From NCBI RefSeq assembly GCF_037154075.1, contig NZ_JBANRJ010000001.1, forward strand, positions 4,087,501 to 4,151,500: 64,000 nt of DNA. The letters are read 5' to 3'. The position numbers were made by a program, and so were the translations under genes. This document shows, one piece after another, positions 56,235 through 64,000 of the stretch. The notes under the pieces are model-generated. The model had not been told where the DNA came from and made no database searches. It saw only the letters and a list, made by a program, of their open reading frames with translations. Within the stretch, counting starts at the first letter, position 1, and every line of letters starts with the position of its first letter. This DNA comes from Sphingobium aromaticiconvertens (lineage in GTDB: Bacteria; Pseudomonadota; Alphaproteobacteria; Sphingomonadales; Sphingomonadaceae).

Positions 56235-57574
56235 CAGGCCGTCACTTTCGCGACGGCAGCGCAGATGCGTTCGACCACATCCCTGACCTGGTCTTCGCTG
56301 TCCCCCTCGGCCATCACGCGGATGACCGGTTCAGTGCCAGACGGGCGGATGACCAGACGTCCGGCTCCCTCCAGTTCCGCCTGCGCCTGCGCGATCACGC
56401 GCTTCACCTCTTCATGCTCCAGCGGCTTGCCACCGGAAAAGCGGACATTCTTGAGCAACTGGGGCACGGGATCGAACTGGTGCAGCAATTCGCTGGCCGA
56501 CCTGCCCGATCGCACCAGCGCGGCCAACACCTGAAGCGCGGCGATGGTGCCATCCCCGGTGGTCGCATAGTCGGACAGGATCATGTGCCCCGACTGTTCG
56601 CCCCCGACATTGAACCCACCACTGCGCATCCGTTCCAGCACATAGCGATCACCGACGCTGGTGCGTTCCAGCGCGATGCCCTGCCCGGCAAGAAAGCGTT
56701 CCAGGCCCAGGTTGGACATGACCGTCGCGACCAGCCCCCCACCGCGCAACACGCCTTCCCGCGCCCAGTTGGCCGCGATCAGGGCCATGATCTGGTCGCC
56801 ATCAACGATCTTGCCCTTTTCATCCACGACGATCAGCCGATCCGCGTCGCCGTCAAGCGCGATGCCGATGTCGGCGCCTGACGACACGACCGTTTCCTGA
56901 CACAGAAGCGGCGCGGTGGAGCCACAGGCGTCGTTGATATTGGTGCCGTTGGGCGTGACGCCGACTGCGACGACTTCCGCCCCCAGTTCCCACAAGGCGG
57001 AGGGGGCAACCTGATAGGCCGCCCCATTCGCGCAATCGACCACGATCTTCAGGCCATCCAACCGCAGGTCCGCCGGGAAGCTGGATTTTACCGCATGGAT
57101 ATAGCGGCCACGCGCATCCTCCACGCGGCGAGCGCGGCCGATATCCTTGGACTCCGCCAAGGAAATGTCCTGATCCAGCAGCGCCTCGATCTTCAGTTCA
57201 TCCTCATCCGACAGCTTGTAACCGTCCGGGCCGAACAGCTTGATGCCATTGTCGAAATAGGGATTGTGGCTGGCGGAGATCATGACGCCCAGATCCGCAC
57301 GCATCGAATGGGCGAGCAGCGCGACAGCAGGCGTCGGAATCGGGCCGAACTGCACCACGTCCATGCCCACGGCGGTAAAGCCCGCGACCAGCGCATTTTC
57401 GACCATATAGCCCGACAGGCGCGTATCCTTGCCAATCACCACGCGGTGCCGGTGGGTGCCGCGCTGGAAATGGGTGCCGGCAGCCATGCCCACCTTCATT
57501 GCCAGCGCCGCCGTCATCGGCCATTTATTGGTGCGCCCGCGAATCCCGTCGGTGCCGAAATATTGCCTGCTCAT
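56234..57574 (-). CDS. glmM: Phosphoglucosamine mutase
   Basis: The 446-residue enzyme starts [20 protein letters not shown]. It has the phosphoserine loop [16 protein letters not shown] (about 97), metal loop IALDGDADR and sugar-phosphate loop [14 protein letters not shown]. It converts glucosamine-6-phosphate to glucosamine-1-phosphate for UDP-GlcNAc, feeding peptidoglycan and LPS. It is the first gene of the glmM-DUF1272-thiD-rnhB operon. Confidence 0.95.
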   Translation of the reverse strand: MSRQYFGTDGIRGRTNKWPMTAALAMKVGMAAGTHFQRGTHRHRVVIGKDTRLSGYMVENALVAGFTAVGMDVVQFGPIPTPAVALLAHSMRADLGVMISASHNPYFDNGIKLFGPDGYKLSDEDELKIEALLDQDISLAESKDIGRARRVEDARGRYIHAVKSSFPADLRLDGLKIVVDCANGAAYQVAPSALWELGAEVVAVGVTPNGTNINDACGSTAPLLCQETVVSSGADIGIALDGDADRLIVVDEKGKIVDGDQIMALIAANWAREGVLRGGGLVATVMSNLGLERFLAGQGIALERTSVGDRYVLERMRSGGFNVGGEQSGHMILSDYATTGDGTIAALQVLAALVRSGRSASELLHQFDPVPQLLKNVRFSGGKPLEHEEVKRVIAQAQAELEGAGRLVIRPSGTEPVIRVMAEGDSEDQVRDVVERICAAVAKVTA

Positions 57575-57602
57575 ACTGTCCCGCCACTCGATCGAAATGT
57601 CC

Positions 57603-57869
57603 AGGGTGCAGACCCATTAGCTACGAGGTCGAGATGGAGACGAAAAAGGGCCGTGGGAGGGAGAGCGCGCCGCCAGATAGCGGGGCTATCTGGCAAGCGA
57701 TCGACCGCGCCACGGCCCTTTTTCGTCCCACCCGCAGGGCATTGTTTTCCGGGCGCTGGGGTACGTCGAAACGCTCGAACGGGGGAAGACCCCCGTTCTT
57801 CGCGCTTCTCCTGCCCCAGCATCCCGGAAAACAATGTCTCGATCCTCGTAGCTAATGGGTCTGCACCCT
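57603..57869. repeat. Nested palindromic element (267 bp) between glmM and the symporter
   Basis: The outer 25-bp arms (57603-57627 and 57845-57869) are perfect inverse complements beginning AGGGTGCAGACCC. Inside are GACGAAAAAGGGCCGTG with its complement (about 57637-57733), CCAGATAGC/GCTATCTGG, CATTGTTTTCCGGG with its complement, and GAACGGGGG-AAGA-CCCCCGTTC. Folded as RNA or DNA it would make a large multi-arm cross. It has no open frame of interest. It could be a MITE-like element or a strong bidirectional transcription block between divergent genes. No target duplication is clear. Confidence 0.7.
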
Positions 57870-57928
57870 AACCCACCCATAGCAATCTTTGATCGACATT
57901 CCAGCCGACAGCCGCCATCCCTTCGACA

Positions 57929-59308
57929 ATGAACGGTTTCAACGCGGCGGTAGATGCGCTTTCTGGCGCTATATTCTTCAAGGTGCCGTTGTTCGGCGCG
58001 CAGATCGAACTGATCGTACTCTATCTGGCGCTGCCGATGCTGTTCTTCACGCTGTGGCTGGGTTTCCCCAATATTCGCCATGTGGGCCGCGCCTTTCGCA
58101 TCCTGCAACGCCAGCCGCGAGAAGGCGAGGCGCAGGGCGATGTCAGCCAATGGGGCGCACTGACCACCGCGCTGTCCGGCACGATCGGTCTTGGTAACAT
58201 CGCGGGCGTCGCGGTGGCGCTGACCATGGGCGGTCCCGGCGCGATATTGTGGATGTTCATCATCGGCTGGTTCGCGATGACCGTAAAGATGGCGGAGGTC
58301 ACGCTGGGCCTGAAATATCGTGTGTTCGACGCACAGGGCCACGTCCATGGCGGACCGATGTATGTGCTGAAGGCAGTCGGCGCAGCGCGGGGCTGGCCCC
58401 GGATAGGCATGATGCTGGGCGGCGCCTACGCCTTTTTCGCGTTGTTCGGAGCCATCCCGATGGTGCAGGTCAACCAGAGCTATGCCCAGGTGAAGGTCGT
58501 GACGGGCCTCACCAACGGCTGGGCCTATGGCGTTTTCCTGGCCGCCGCCGTGGCGTTGGTGACGCTGGGCGGCGCGGCATGGCTGGGCGAAGTGTCGAAA
58601 CGGCTGACCCCGCTGAAAGTCGCGGTCTATCTGTTCGGCGTGCTGGCCATATTGGCCCTGAACCTTGGCGCCATTCCGGGCGCGGTTGCGCAAATCTGGG
58701 ATGGGGCATGGAATGGCACGGCGGCGACCGGCGGCGCGGTGGGCGCTTTCGTCGCGGGAATGCGGCGGGCAGTCTTCGCGAGCGAGGCGGGCGTGGGATC
58801 GGCGGTGATGGCGCACAGTCTGGCGCGGGTGGACCATCCCGTATCCGAAGGGCTGGTTGCACTGCTGGAACCGCTGCTGGGCACGATGATCGTGTGTGCG
58901 CTGGGCGGGCTGGCGCTGGTGGTTGCGGGGACATGGGATGATGGGCTGGAAGGGATCGCGATCACCTCGGCCGCTTTTGCACAGGTTTCGCCCTGGTTCC
59001 CCTGGCTGCTGGCGGTCGTCGTCTTTCTCTTTGCCTATTCAACGCTGGTGGCCTGGGGGTTTTACGGGCTTCAGGCATGGGGCTATCTGTTCGGGAACGG
59101 ACCACGCGCGCAATGGAGTTACAAGATCCTCTATATCATCGCCCTGCCCCCGGCAGCGGCGATCGACCTGGGCCGGGTGGTCGGCATCGTGGATTCCAGC
59201 TTCTTCCTGATGGCTATCCCCAACGTGATCGCGCTGTACCTGTGCGCGGGGGAGTTGCGGCGGGATCTCAAGGCCTATCTGGAAGGCAGCAAAAACCCCG
59301 CCGGTTAA
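57929..59308 (+). CDS. Sodium:alanine symporter (AGCS family)
   Basis: The 459-residue protein has about ten or eleven membrane segments and AGCS signatures GLGNIAGVAVALTMGGPGAILWMFIIGWF, VHGGPMYVL and FASEAGVGSAVMAHSLARV. It imports alanine, glycine or similar amino acids with Na+. It is monocistronic and starts 60 bases after the palindromic element. Confidence 0.93.
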   Translation: MNGFNAAVDALSGAIFFKVPLFGAQIELIVLYLALPMLFFTLWLGFPNIRHVGRAFRILQRQPREGEAQGDVSQWGALTTALSGTIGLGNIAGVAVALTMGGPGAILWMFIIGWFAMTVKMAEVTLGLKYRVFDAQGHVHGGPMYVLKAVGAARGWPRIGMMLGGAYAFFALFGAIPMVQVNQSYAQVKVVTGLTNGWAYGVFLAAAVALVTLGGAAWLGEVSKRLTPLKVAVYLFGVLAILALNLGAIPGAVAQIWDGAWNGTAATGGAVGAFVAGMRRAVFASEAGVGSAVMAHSLARVDHPVSEGLVALLEPLLGTMIVCALGGLALVVAGTWDDGLEGIAITSAAFAQVSPWFPWLLAVVVFLFAYSTLVAWGFYGLQAWGYLFGNGPRAQWSYKILYIIALPPAAAIDLGRVVGIVDSSFFLMAIPNVIALYLCAGELRRDLKAYLEGSKNPAG

Positions 59309-59357
59309 GGGCAGGGCTTCTGTTTCATAGTCCTTCGTTGCCTTTACAACGCAAAGG

Positions 59358-59540
59358 TTAAATCTTGTCGCCTAGTGCGCCTTTGACCGAACCCTTGATG
59401 TCCTGGCCCGTGCCCTTGGCCTTCTGCGCCTTCCCTTCGGCTACCAAACGCTCATTATCGGTGGCATTGCCGACCGCTTCCTTGGTGGCGCCAGCGGCCT
59501 TGTTACCTGCAGCCTTAACCTTGTCGGTGAATTCACCCAT
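59358..59540 (-). CDS. CsbD-family stress protein
   Basis: The 60-residue product has the CsbD pattern MGEFTDKVKAAGNKAAGATKEAVGNATDNERLVAEGKAQKAKGTGQDIKG, a Lys/Ala/Gly-rich hydrophilic helix. CsbD proteins are general-stress induced with unknown mechanism. A weak EcfG-like element on the minus strand (GAAAC-N17-CGTT at 59573-59598) lies upstream, fitting that regulation. Confidence 0.9.
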   Translation of the reverse strand: MGEFTDKVKAAGNKAAGATKEAVGNATDNERLVAEGKAQKAKGTGQDIKGSVKGALGDKI

Positions 59541-59645
59541 CCATTGTCTCCTTCGCTTGGAATTGCCTTATCAACGAAGGGCAGATCAAAAGAGTTTCCA
59601 AAGGTTCGATAACGTAACAATGCACATGCTGATCACAGCCAGGGT

Positions 59646-61004
59646 TTAGTCTGCGCGAAACGCTCTGGCGAACTGGTCCCTTAGCGGCCGTGTCAGAAAG
59701 GATAGCAGCGTCCTGTCGCCCGTTTCGATAAAAATCTCGGCCGGCATTCCGCGTTTCAAAGCGGGTTGCTCCGCCTCTGTGGCGTTTTTCGACGAAAGCG
59801 AAACCCTGACAGGGAAATAGGCGTGCAAACCGTTTGCGTCTGTAACACGCTCGCTGGCGACATAGGTAATCACACCCGTCACTTCCGGCGTAACCGTGCG
59901 ACTGAGGGTGGAGAAACGGATGCGAACCGGCTGGCCGACACGCACCTGATCGATATCGTCCGGACTGACGCTGCCTTCCACCAGCAGGCTATCCCGATCG
60001 GGCACGATCTCCATGATCGTTTCCGCAGGCCGGATGACACCACCAATCGTCGTCGCCGCCAGTTTTTCCACGACGCCTGCATAAGGCGCCCGCAAAACGC
60101 TTCGGTCATGCGCATCGCTGGCGCTGACCGAGCGGATGCGCTGCTGGTTGAGGGCTTCGTTCAATTGCGCCAGTTGTGCGGCTGCTTCCGTTCGCCGGGT
60201 CTGGCCAAGCTGGATCAACTGTTCACGCGTTTCGCTGATGCGCGCTTCGGTCTGGGCAATCTGGGCCTGAAGCATTGCGACATTGCCGTCTAAATCGACC
60301 GCCGTCCGCTCAAGCTGATTGAGACGGCCAAGGGTAACGAGCTTCTTCTCGTACAGATCGCGAATCCCCTTCATTTCCGGCGCTATCAGGCGGCTTTGCT
60401 GCCGCAGGGCGGCAATCTGGGCACGATAGCCAGCGATCTGTTCTGCATATTGACCAATTCTGGCGCGCGATTGCGCGGCAAGGCTTGCAACCTCCTGTTG
60501 GCGCAGATGGAATATCCGCTGTTCATCGGTCTTCGCTCGCATAGCCGATTCATCCTTGCGGGCAGCCAGCTCCGCCGGGAACGACCAAGCCGCTGCGCTC
60601 GTGCGTTCCGCCTCCAACCGGGCCTTCTGCGCCAGCATCTGGTCCAGCGTCAGCGTTGAAAATGCGGCATCGGCCCCACTGACACGATCATCGAGCCGCA
60701 ACAGCGGCTGTCCCTTTTCAACCCGCTGGCCGTCGCTGACCAATATCTCGGCCACCGTGCCGCCCAATGGATGGGCGATCCGCTTTATCCGGGATTCGGC
60801 GCCGACCTGCCCTGAACCGATGACCGCTCCCCCGACCGGCACAAGCGCGCTGGCCCCGCCAAGACCGAACAACGCGGTGCCCAAAAGAATAAACGTCCAG
60901 CGCCGTCCCTGGCGCAGCCGGATCTCAGGGTCGCTCCAGGTGTCGCCCGCCCGCCGCCCGACACGGATCGCTCCAGCGGATGCCATCATCTGTCCCTCAG
61001 CCAT
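59646..61004 (-). CDS. HlyD-family type I secretion membrane-fusion protein
   Basis: The 452-residue protein starts MAEGQMMASAGAIR, with a cytosolic lead and one membrane helix (RRWTFILLGTALFGLGGASAL). It has a lipoyl/barrel part (AHPLGGTVAEILVSDGQRVEKGQPLLRLD), long coiled coil (LRQQSRLIAPEMKGIRDLYEKKLVTLGRLNQ to LIQLGQTRRTEAAAQL) and C-terminal barrel AEIFIETGDRTLLSFLTRPL. It links the ABC exporter to TolC. The start overlaps the ABC stop. Confidence 0.92.
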   Translation of the reverse strand: MAEGQMMASAGAIRVGRRAGDTWSDPEIRLRQGRRWTFILLGTALFGLGGASALVPVGGAVIGSGQVGAESRIKRIAHPLGGTVAEILVSDGQRVEKGQPLLRLDDRVSGADAAFSTLTLDQMLAQKARLEAERTSAAAWSFPAELAARKDESAMRAKTDEQRIFHLRQQEVASLAAQSRARIGQYAEQIAGYRAQIAALRQQSRLIAPEMKGIRDLYEKKLVTLGRLNQLERTAVDLDGNVAMLQAQIAQTEARISETREQLIQLGQTRRTEAAAQLAQLNEALNQQRIRSVSASDAHDRSVLRAPYAGVVEKLAATTIGGVIRPAETIMEIVPDRDSLLVEGSVSPDDIDQVRVGQPVRIRFSTLSRTVTPEVTGVITYVASERVTDANGLHAYFPVRVSLSSKNATEAEQPALKRGMPAEIFIETGDRTLLSFLTRPLRDQFARAFRAD

Positions 61005-62778
61005 TGGCGCGCAGGCCTTTCTGTTCGACGGTATCAGCGTGCCGGGAAGCAGGGGAGGCCGTCGGCTGCATCGTCGTCGCACCTCGCCCGGCGACGTCCT
61101 GAACAACCTGATCGCGCAGTCCGAATGTCTGCATCTCACCCTTGTTAAGCACCAAAACCTTGTTGAGATTGATCAGGGTGGATGGCCGGTGGGCGATCAC
61201 CACTACAATACCCTTGCGATGACGTACCCAGGCGATGGCCTTCTGCAACGCCGCCTCACCTGCAGCGTCTATGCTGGAATTGGGTTCATCCAATATCAGC
61301 AGAAATGGGTCGCGATACAGCGCACGGGCAAGCGCGATCATCTGCTGCTGCCCCATCGAGAGCGCCACACCATCCGGTCCGACCTGCGTTTCATAGCCTT
61401 CGGGCATGGCGACGATCATATCATGCACCCCGGCCCGATGCGCTGCCGCGACGATGTTGCTCGCTACAGGATCATCCTCAAATCGCGCTATGTTCTGGGC
61501 GATAGTGCCATCGAGCAATTCGATGCCCTGCGGCATATATCCGACATAGCTGCCCCGTTTCCCTCGATCCCACTGATCCAGTGCAGCCCCATCCAGCCGG
61601 ACAGCCCCCTGCATCGCGGGCCACACACCGGCAATGGCGCGTCCCAATGTCGATTTGCCCGCAGCGCTGGGACCAATGATCGCCAACCCGTCGCCCGCTT
61701 CCAACGTAAAATCAATGCCGCGCACGGTCGCCTTGCCCAGCAATGGCGGGCCGACCGAAACATTCTCCACCTTAACCTCCCTGGTGGGCATCGGCAGATC
61801 GACCGACACGGTCGCAGTTTCGGGGAAAGCCGCCAGCATCCCGCTTAGTCGCGCCCAGCTCTGCCTTGCGCGAATAAGGCCGCGCCAGTTTGCGATGACC
61901 TGATCGACCGGGGCCAGCGCCCGAGCAGCCAGGACAGAGGACGCAAAGATGACACCCCCCGATGCCTGCCCATTGATAACCAGCACGGCGCCAACAGTCA
62001 GAAGCACCGATTGCAGGAGCATCCGCCCGATACGGCTGATCCCGCTCAACGCCTGCAACCGTGCCGACAGGCGCGACAGGCTGGCTCCATGCGCCCGGTC
62101 AACGCGATCCCAGCGATCCCACACCCGCTTTTCCATCCCCAGCGCGGACAGAAGGCCCGCATGGCGCACGGCGACCTGCGCCCTCGCCTGCCGATCGAGG
62201 GTGATCCGGGCGAGATCATCATGCGGCTTGCGGGTCAGACGGTCAGTCAGCAGCGTCAGAGCGAACAACAGCCCCCCGCCTATCAACGCGACCACGCCCA
62301 GCCATGGATGAAGCAGCGAGAGAATACCGACGAAAAACAGGATCCACGGCAGATCGATAAGGGCCACTGGCCCCGGACCGCTCATGAAAGCCCGGATCGA
62401 ATCCAGATCCTGTAAGGGCGCCAGCGGTCCGCCCTCCTTCGCCTGCCCGGATAGCGCCACCCCGCTCATGACCATATGGGTCCGCCGGGCGAGCGCGTGC
62501 TGGAAGGCGCCGCCGACATCGCTCAATAAACGACCGCGCAAATGATCGAACAGGCCCTGGAGCGTATAAACGATCAAAAGAAGCCCAAAAAGTCCAACCA
62601 ATGTCGGAATACTATGACTCGGTAGAACCGAATCATAGACCAGCATCATGTAGAGCGATCCGCCGAGTACCAGGACATTAAGACCTGCACTAAGCATTCC
62701 AACCGTTATATAGGTAGAACGATAGCGCCGCGCCACATTCGCGAGCTCATTATTCGATTGTCGATCCCCGATATTCAT
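60997..62778 (-). CDS. Type I secretion ABC transporter (PrtD-like permease/ATPase)
   Basis: The 593-residue half-transporter has about six membrane helices and an ATPase domain with Walker A GPSAAGKSTLGRAIAG, signature LSMGQQQMIALARALYRDP, Walker B LLILDEPNSS and a switch His (VVIAHRPSTL). It has no peptidase-like N-terminal domain, as in PrtD/AprD for metalloprotease and RTX protein export. The substrate gene is not in the window. The HlyD partner follows; a TolC is not seen. Confidence 0.92.
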   Translation of the reverse strand: MNIGDRQSNNELANVARRYRSTYITVGMLSAGLNVLVLGGSLYMMLVYDSVLPSHSIPTLVGLFGLLLIVYTLQGLFDHLRGRLLSDVGGAFQHALARRTHMVMSGVALSGQAKEGGPLAPLQDLDSIRAFMSGPGPVALIDLPWILFFVGILSLLHPWLGVVALIGGGLLFALTLLTDRLTRKPHDDLARITLDRQARAQVAVRHAGLLSALGMEKRVWDRWDRVDRAHGASLSRLSARLQALSGISRIGRMLLQSVLLTVGAVLVINGQASGGVIFASSVLAARALAPVDQVIANWRGLIRARQSWARLSGMLAAFPETATVSVDLPMPTREVKVENVSVGPPLLGKATVRGIDFTLEAGDGLAIIGPSAAGKSTLGRAIAGVWPAMQGAVRLDGAALDQWDRGKRGSYVGYMPQGIELLDGTIAQNIARFEDDPVASNIVAAAHRAGVHDMIVAMPEGYETQVGPDGVALSMGQQQMIALARALYRDPFLLILDEPNSSIDAAGEAALQKAIAWVRHRKGIVVVIAHRPSTLINLNKVLVLNKGEMQTFGLRDQVVQDVAGRGATTMQPTASPASRHADTVEQKGLRANG

Positions 62779-62875
62779 ATGCCCGCACCATGCCCCGAAT
62801 GGTCAACTTTTGATTATTGGACATAATCAACATCCGTTAACAATCCTACCGTGGGAGACTCAGCTCATCGCAAAA

Positions 62876-64000
62876 TCAGGTTCCCGCCCAGGGAACGCCA
62901 AAACCAGCCGCCGAGCGCAAAAAGGTAAGAAGCGCGACCCATGCCACGAACAACGCCGTTCCCCCGATATCCTGCGACCAGAAAGCCAGACCATGCCGCG
63001 CCTGCCGGGCCATCATATAAAGCGAGCGCCCGGCCTCACTCACTGTCAGACCGATGATCGCGCCCGGCAATCCGTAGTGCTGATACCCCACAGGGAGCGC
63101 CACGCATAAAAGAGCAATCCGCAGGGAATGGGCATAGCTGACCGGTCGGGCATTGCCGAACCCCAGAAGCGCCACTTCGTTCAGTTGCGCCAGCACCGCG
63201 AACCAGGCCGAAATCAACAGCAGGAACAGGGCCGGACCAGCAGCCTGATAACGAGGGTCATAGAGCAGATCGATGGCAATGTCCGCGCCAACAGCCAGCG
63301 ACCCGATCCCCAGCGACGCCGCGATGACGATCAACCGCCGCATACGAACAAATTCGTGCAAGGTCGCCTCGCCCCGATCCGTCCGGTACAGCGCGAGCAA
63401 TGGAAAGATCACGCGATAGGCAAGGCGACCCGCAAGGCCGCTCGGCAGATCGGAAATATTGCGGGCGATGCCATAGAGACCCAAAGTCTGCATCGTCGCC
63501 ATGCGACCGATGAACAGCCGATCAAGATAGGTCGAGGCATAGTTGAGCAGCGAGGACGCCATGATCCATTTGCCGAAATGGACGATTTCTTTCACATGCT
63601 CGCGGTCCAGCAGCAACCGGTGCGCCGGATGCGGAAGCCGGTAGCTCATCACAGAGCGCGCAGCGATGGACAGCAGCATCCCCCAGATGAGCGCCCACAC
63701 CGTGGGCGTGACCAGCGCCAACCCCACGCAAAACATAAAATTAATGCATTCCGCCTGTAACTCGAAAAGGTTACGGCGACGCACCTCCAGATTTTTCACC
63801 AGCACGAAGATCGAAGTAGAGGCAAAGGCCGTCAGCAGCGGCGCAAGACTGACGGCAAGGAGGACAGACAGGTCGAGGTGATAGAGGGAGGCCAGCGCGG
63901 GCGATAGCGCCGCGAACAGCAGGGACAATGCGCCGCCCCGGATCAGCTGGATCGTCCATGCCGTATTGAAGAATCGTGGCGAAAGCCCTTGCCGGTGATT
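62876..64000 (-). CDS. Polysaccharide flippase (Wzx/oligosaccharide translocase-like), partial
   Basis: The open frame continues past 63928 (a mere internal TTG) to the window edge: PRFFNTAWTIQLIRGGALSLLF precedes the apparent start, so the true N-terminus is beyond 64000. The visible part, about 374 residues, is a chain of membrane helices with LVLVKNLEVRRRNLFELQAE, YLDRLFIGRMATMQTLGLYGIARNISDLP and FPLLALYRTDRGEATLHEFVR. It fits the MOP-type flippases that move lipid-linked sugars. Its presence marks a polysaccharide locus starting to the right. Confidence 0.85.
   Translation of the reverse strand, partial: NHRQGLSPRFFNTAWTIQLIRGGALSLLFAALSPALASLYHLDLSVLLAVSLAPLLTAFASTSIFVLVKNLEVRRRNLFELQAECINFMFCVGLALVTPTVWALIWGMLLSIAARSVMSYRLPHPAHRLLLDREHVKEIVHFGKWIMASSLLNYASTYLDRLFIGRMATMQTLGLYGIARNISDLPSGLAGRLAYRVIFPLLALYRTDRGEATLHEFVRMRRLIVIAASLGIGSLAVGADIAIDLLYDPRYQAAGPALFLLLISAWFAVLAQLNEVALLGFGNARPVSYAHSLRIALLCVALPVGYQHYGLPGAIIGLTVSEAGRSLYMMARQARHGLAFWSQDIGGTALFVAWVALLTFLRSAAGFGVPWAGT

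Noticed and set aside
57603..57869. Simple rho-independent terminator of glmM
   Set aside because: The element lies upstream of glmM, not downstream, and has several nested long stems beyond any terminator.

Overview
The window reads as a chromosome segment of a Sphingomonadaceae bacterium (Sphingobium or Sphingomonas type). This is inferred from high GC, an Entner-Doudoroff operon (zwf-edd-glk-eda), a cyoABCD-SURF1-RegB/RegA operon, crtZ, many small sphingomonad stress proteins and EcfG-like promoter sites. No rRNA genes are present. One tRNA, tRNA-Leu(CAA), lies at 30477-30561.

Accessory left third (1 to about 23.9 kb). It opens with a Myb/SANT-like DNA-binding protein cut by the window edge, then a gene-poor stretch holding a structured hairpin-repeat locus, an orphan AbiEi-like winged-helix gene and dispersed palindromes. 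A frameshifted, truncated DUF4011 helicase-type defence gene (2130-2904) abuts a compact arsenic operon, arsR-arsC-arsN-acr3-arsH, on the minus strand with two operator-like repeats. From 6.2 to 15.7 kb a plus-strand block of stress and redox genes follows: SRPBCC, zinc alcohol dehydrogenase, DUF4142, SDR, DUF6766, hemerythrin, CinA, NadE, methyltransferase, DUF3175 and a Cys-rich copper protein. EcfG-like promoters precede several of them. A Crp/Fnr regulator is split by a complete IS21-family element (16244-18736) with a 9-bp target duplication, and a separate 1-bp frameshift hits its 5' part. More stress genes, two decayed toxin-antitoxin remnants (DUF1778, GNAT) and an intact higBA module come next. 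The block closes with a second copy of the hairpin-repeat locus at 23.2-23.5 kb.

The most unusual signal is this pair of loci, in the same orientation at about 0.56-0.86 kb and 23.18-23.54 kb. Five units share the form GTGCCACAG - variable stem - CTGAACTGCC. The stem bases change from unit to unit but pairing is kept. Both loci also carry a conserved boxA-like sequence (TGCTCTTTGAACA) and a GGCACT-TC-AGTGCC palindrome. I could not match them to a known RNA, CRISPR or integron class.

Metabolic core (24-64 kb). An MHS-type transporter and a TonB-dependent siderophore receptor are followed by a cyclopropane-fatty-acid synthase, a deleted ROK regulator, thioredoxin 2 and the tRNA. The Entner-Doudoroff operon converts glucose and glucose-6-phosphate to pyruvate plus glyceraldehyde-3-phosphate. 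Then come a 2-hydroxyacid dehydrogenase, a pentapeptide-repeat protein, an ammonium channel, a glycosyltransferase, a 48-residue membrane protein and a second MHS transporter. The cytochrome bo-type quinol oxidase operon runs by overlapping genes into SURF1 and the RegB/RegA redox two-component system. Cell-wall and lipoprotein genes (ldcA, dapE, lgt, glmM), crtZ, a MidA-like methyltransferase, rnhB, thiD, an alanine/sodium symporter, CsbD, a type I secretion ABC/HlyD pair and a partial polysaccharide flippase complete the window. A 267-bp nested palindromic element sits between glmM and the symporter.
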